Below, in pieces: positions 60,790 through 64,000 of a stretch of 64,000 nucleotides of DNA; position 1 is the first letter of the stretch; the number at the start of each line of letters is the position of its first letter. Below the pieces are notes generated by a model. It worked only from the letters and a program-made list of their open reading frames with translations, had not been told where the DNA came from and did not search any database. Made by a program: the position numbers and the translations under genes. Location of the stretch: contig CM059977.1 in NCBI GenBank assembly GCA_030490835.1, positions 11,064,765 to 11,128,764 on the forward strand. The letters are read 5' to 3'. This DNA comes from Annona cherimola (Eukaryota; Streptophyta; Magnoliopsida; Magnoliales; Annonaceae).

Positions 60790-62321
60790 ATAACGGTGCA
60801 ACTTGGTCCAGTAGGGCCTGAGTAATGAGCAAGGGTAAAATCTGTCCTTGTTTATTTTTAAAAGAATTCTACCCTATTCTAATTTAAGCCGGGTTGGTTC
60901 GAGTCTATAATACCCTATTTTTCAAAGGTAATTGGTTCCGGTTGGGATTCTAATTCGAAACCAGTTCCAAAAAATATTATATAACACATAACATTAACAA
61001 TCTGCTACGTGCAGTATAATGCTATCTATTACATGCAATGTATTGAATTGTAACAACCTATAATAATAATAATCTGTCACAATTTTAGAGCAACTAAGCA
61101 TTCAACAATCTCAATTCATAGTAGTAAAAAATATATAAGCAAGCAATAATTCACAATAGCATACATAATTTTAGTAATCATTCGCGGTAGCATAATATAA
61201 TTTCAGCGACAATTCATAGTAAGATTTATAATTTTAGCAACCATTGACAATAGCATATGTAATTCTAGCAACAATTCACAGCAGCAATATTATTTCAATT
61301 CATTTGATGAATTTAGAAAGTGGTAGGGACATGATAGACGGCTTGTAGCAAATGAAGAAGAAAAATAGAGACATTGCAATAGGGATGTGCGGGACTATCA
61401 ACAAATAAGATAAAAGAAATGTAAAAATAGAGATGTAGTAGAATGGAAGTTGCAACCACTAATGAAGAAAATATAAGAAGAAGAAGAAAGGCCAAATGGA
61501 GGAGGAGGAGGAGGAGGAAGAGGGAAAGAGAGAAAAATAGGAGAAAGTAGAAGAATTGAGAAGAAAAGAAGAAAAAAGGAAAAAAAAAAAAATAGTAGAA
61601 AAACGAAAAAGAAGATTCGAAACTGAACAACACAAGAACAAAGAATCAAAGAAGAGATGGAAGGAAAAAGCCATAACTTGAATGAGAAAGATGGAAGTGC
61701 CAAACCAAGAAGCAAAGGAGAATGGGAGAATAGAAGCATAAATGAAGGCAGAAACAAAAAAATTCTAAAGTTTCTACAGCTTACCTCGCTAACAACAACA
61801 AGGCTTATCTTCTTTGGTAAATTGCTCTTAAGAGATGGCAGACTCATTGGCTCAGACTTCACCAGTGGGAAGGAAGCATCGAAGAGAGATGGACCCTAGC
61901 CCTATCCGATGGCATCGTGGAAGATACCATAGATGATGAAGTCATCAAAATCATAACTTTGAGCAAGAGGTTGCCTAGTTCTCGGTGAGGCAGGAGTAGT
62001 CTGTTAATTTCAACTACACGAAAGGAAAAACAGAGCAGTACTAGTGTTAGAGAGCTCACGTGTGCACCATGTGCTAGGATTTTTCGAAGGTGCATGAAAA
62101 TTCATGTGAGAGGTAGAGCACCGAAGAGGGTATGAAAATACAAATATATTTATGTATTTTTTACAATTACTATAATATATACAATTTGGGTCGGTTTCAA
62201 GTACTCGACACTTGAAATCGACCCTACCCGAATTTGAAATGAGTATTTTACATGTAGAAATGTACTTACCCTACCCTAATTAGGGTATCGAGTGGGGCAC
62301 CCAAACTGAGTTGTACCCCTA
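60790..62321. mobile_element. Possible ~1.5-kb hAT-like element upstream of U2B''
   Basis: The right end GAGTTGTACCCCTA is the inverse of hAT-type TAGGGGTACAACTC. TAACGGTGCAACTTGG at about 60789 is a plausible decayed left end. Subterminal GGTTGG/GACCC motifs and GGTTTCAAG fit. The flanking 8-mers do not match. The interior has a GA-rich tract (61440-61680). The region begins about 165 bp upstream of the U2B'' start codon. Confidence 0.35.
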
Positions 62322-63671
62322 CTTAGCAAGGATTTAATGAGTTCAAGTTATACTGTTTCACTAAGGATGCAATTTAAGTTGGTTAGTCCGGTTTAAATTT
62401 TAAAGTAAACTTTACCCTTATTCTATTTTTTAAAATTTCTATTTTACTCTATTTTGGTTGGGTGGTTCCAATTTTAATTTCAAATCAATTCTTTAAAATG
62501 CTCTTTTAAACAACTGGGGTAGTTGGCAAATCTTAAAATTTTTCCAACTAAAATTTTTTAATCTAAATCTTTTCATTTTCACAACTATCATATTTTTTAA
62601 TCATTTTTCATATCTTCCAATACAACTAATTTACTTTTCAATCACTTCCACACAACTACCTATACAATTAACATATTTATTTTAACTTTATTCTCTTTAC
62701 GCTCATTATTACCCTTATCATATTCTATCATTTTCTATCAATTCAAAATTTTATATACCAAAAACTTTAATGACTTTCCATCAAAGTTTTCTTACTTTCT
62801 AAACACACCTTATATTTAAATATTATAATTATACTATGAATCTTACTTAATACTGATAATCAATCTAATAATTTTATAATTTTAAAAGGAATTAACTAAA
62901 TGTATTGGATGAAGCATAAATTACGTTTTTATATTTATAAAAATACATTTCATATCTTTAAATATATAGTATATCATATAATATATTTAATACATATTAT
63001 TAATTTGAGTTGATTCTGGGCATTGGGATCTTGGAACATGCCTTATCTTAATTTAGGCAGTTATTTTTTATTTGAAACCTACTTTACTCTAAGGTTAGGA
63101 AAATAAGAACTAACTTCACGCATTTTAGGATACTTAATAGGTCAACTTATATATACTCTACTCAAGTTTCACTTCTACATTTTACTAATTGAGTAACCCT
63201 AATGCATTTAAATGACACCACCCTTATTTCATTTATAATTTATTCATAAAAATTTTAAATCATAATCCTAATTCATTTAACATAAATAATTAGTTTGTGA
63301 GTCAACAACAAATTGGTAAAATGGGTTGCCAACCAATTGAATAATAAAAAAAAATAACGAACATTGTAAGATATAGTCTTAAACAATCAATAAAAATTTT
63401 ATGCTAATCATTTATTTAAATTTAAAAGATCAATTTCTATACAGTTTAATTAGAACGTCAATTTTATTGTGAGGAATTAATCATTACTTGTAAAATAAGT
63501 AGTAAAAAAATGCAAACTTGTTTATGTTACTAAGATATAAACTGGCTGTGTGAGTTAATGAGTTAAATAGATTGAATTATTGGCTTAACGAGTTGAAAAG
63601 CTCAACTAGTGACCAAACTATTTATTAAACTAGATGAAAAAAAAGAGAACACTGATGGAATGTGGTTAGAT
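62322..63671. other. Gene-free AT-rich region with a Tourist-like MITE
   Basis: A reversed Tourist-like copy lies at about 62524-62812 (ends ...TTTCTAAACACACCTTA). The sequence at 62370-62510 resembles 60835-60960 (shared GGTTGG-GGTTCC and CTACCCTATTCTA-like words), perhaps from the adjoining element. No gene is supported. Confidence 0.4.
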
Positions 63672-64000
63672 TAGGGGTGGGAATTGGGGTGGGTCATACC
63701 GGGTCAAGGTTTGCCCAACTCTGACCCTACTTTTAAAAATTGAGTTTGACCGTCTTTTTATACCGGATCGGGACAAGGTCGGTTTGACTCTCACTTTTCT
63801 TTAATAGGTTCCAGGACAAACTTCAGGTTAGTATCGGACCGGTTTCGGGATAGCGGGTTGGGTCAAAAATACGGGTCAAATAAGATAATTTTAAAAATTT
63901 ATGTACCTATCAAACATAAGTATACATCTATACTAAATTTAAATATTATATATTTCAATATTTCACTAATTATTAAAAAACACATAATTAAAAAAATAAA
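63672..64000. mobile_element. hAT-like MITE, truncated by the window end
   Basis: It begins TAGGGGTGGGAATTGGGGTG. For about 300 bases it follows the reverse complement of the 4878-5416 element in order (TACCGG-TCGGGACAAGGTCGG, then AAATTTATG...CTATCAA). It is the same family in the opposite orientation, more diverged. The other end and target duplication lie beyond the window. Confidence 0.8.

Noticed and set aside
61313..61862. Ser/Phe/Leu-rich minus-strand frames that look like membrane proteins
   Set aside because: They are the translation of a GA-rich tract on the other strand; the hydrophobicity is a composition artefact.
1..64000. CRISPR arrays, operons and bacterial-type regulatory sites
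   Set aside because: The repeats are dispersed inverted-repeat transposons, not regularly spaced direct repeats. Introns and gene families show that this is a plant nuclear genome.

Overview
The window looks like nuclear DNA of a flowering plant, probably a eudicot. It is AT-rich, its genes carry many GT-AG introns, it has plant-specific families (PLS-class pentatricopeptide repeat proteins, a bulb-lectin/PAN protein, a bHLH/ACT-like protein), and its intergenic DNA is full of short non-autonomous DNA transposons. The species cannot be read from the sequence. I see no intact transposase and no reverse transcriptase.

Layout. (1) 1-5.5 kb: an intronless PPR gene (2304-4679) with a hAT-type element ending 74 bp before its start codon. 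Behind its stop codon lies a decayed DYW domain that is split by a second hAT-type element. (2) 5.5-29.5 kb: about 24 kb with no gene I can support. It holds hAT-like and Mutator-like MITEs (several with readable target-site duplications), Tourist-like MITEs, possible SINEs and AT-rich repeats. (3) 29.5-31.6 kb: a four-exon gene for a small HLH plus ACT-like protein, with an AG tract ending one base before its ATG. (4) 31.6-41.7 kb: more repeats, including a Mutator-like element with a non-repetitive interior (34602-35876). (5) 41.8-47.1 kb: a twelve-exon NOP53/SMO4 ribosome-biogenesis gene. (6) 48.5-51.0 kb: a two-exon membrane-anchored lectin/PAN protein without a kinase. (7) 53.2-60.6 kb, minus strand: the five-exon U2 snRNP B'' gene. 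Its 5-kb first intron contains a complete intronless DYW-type PPR gene on the same strand. (8) 60.7-64 kb: repeats, ending in a second copy of the hAT family found behind the first PPR gene.

The genes do not form a pathway. NOP53 (60S ribosome maturation) and U2B'' (splicing) are nuclear housekeeping genes, the two PPR proteins are expected in organelles, and the lectin protein is expected at the cell surface. The most interesting observations are the PPR gene caught losing its DYW editing domain, the PPR gene nested in the U2B'' intron, the gene-capture candidate at 34.6 kb, and a set of MITEs that share a core but carry different termini. I did not find a convincing new multi-gene system.
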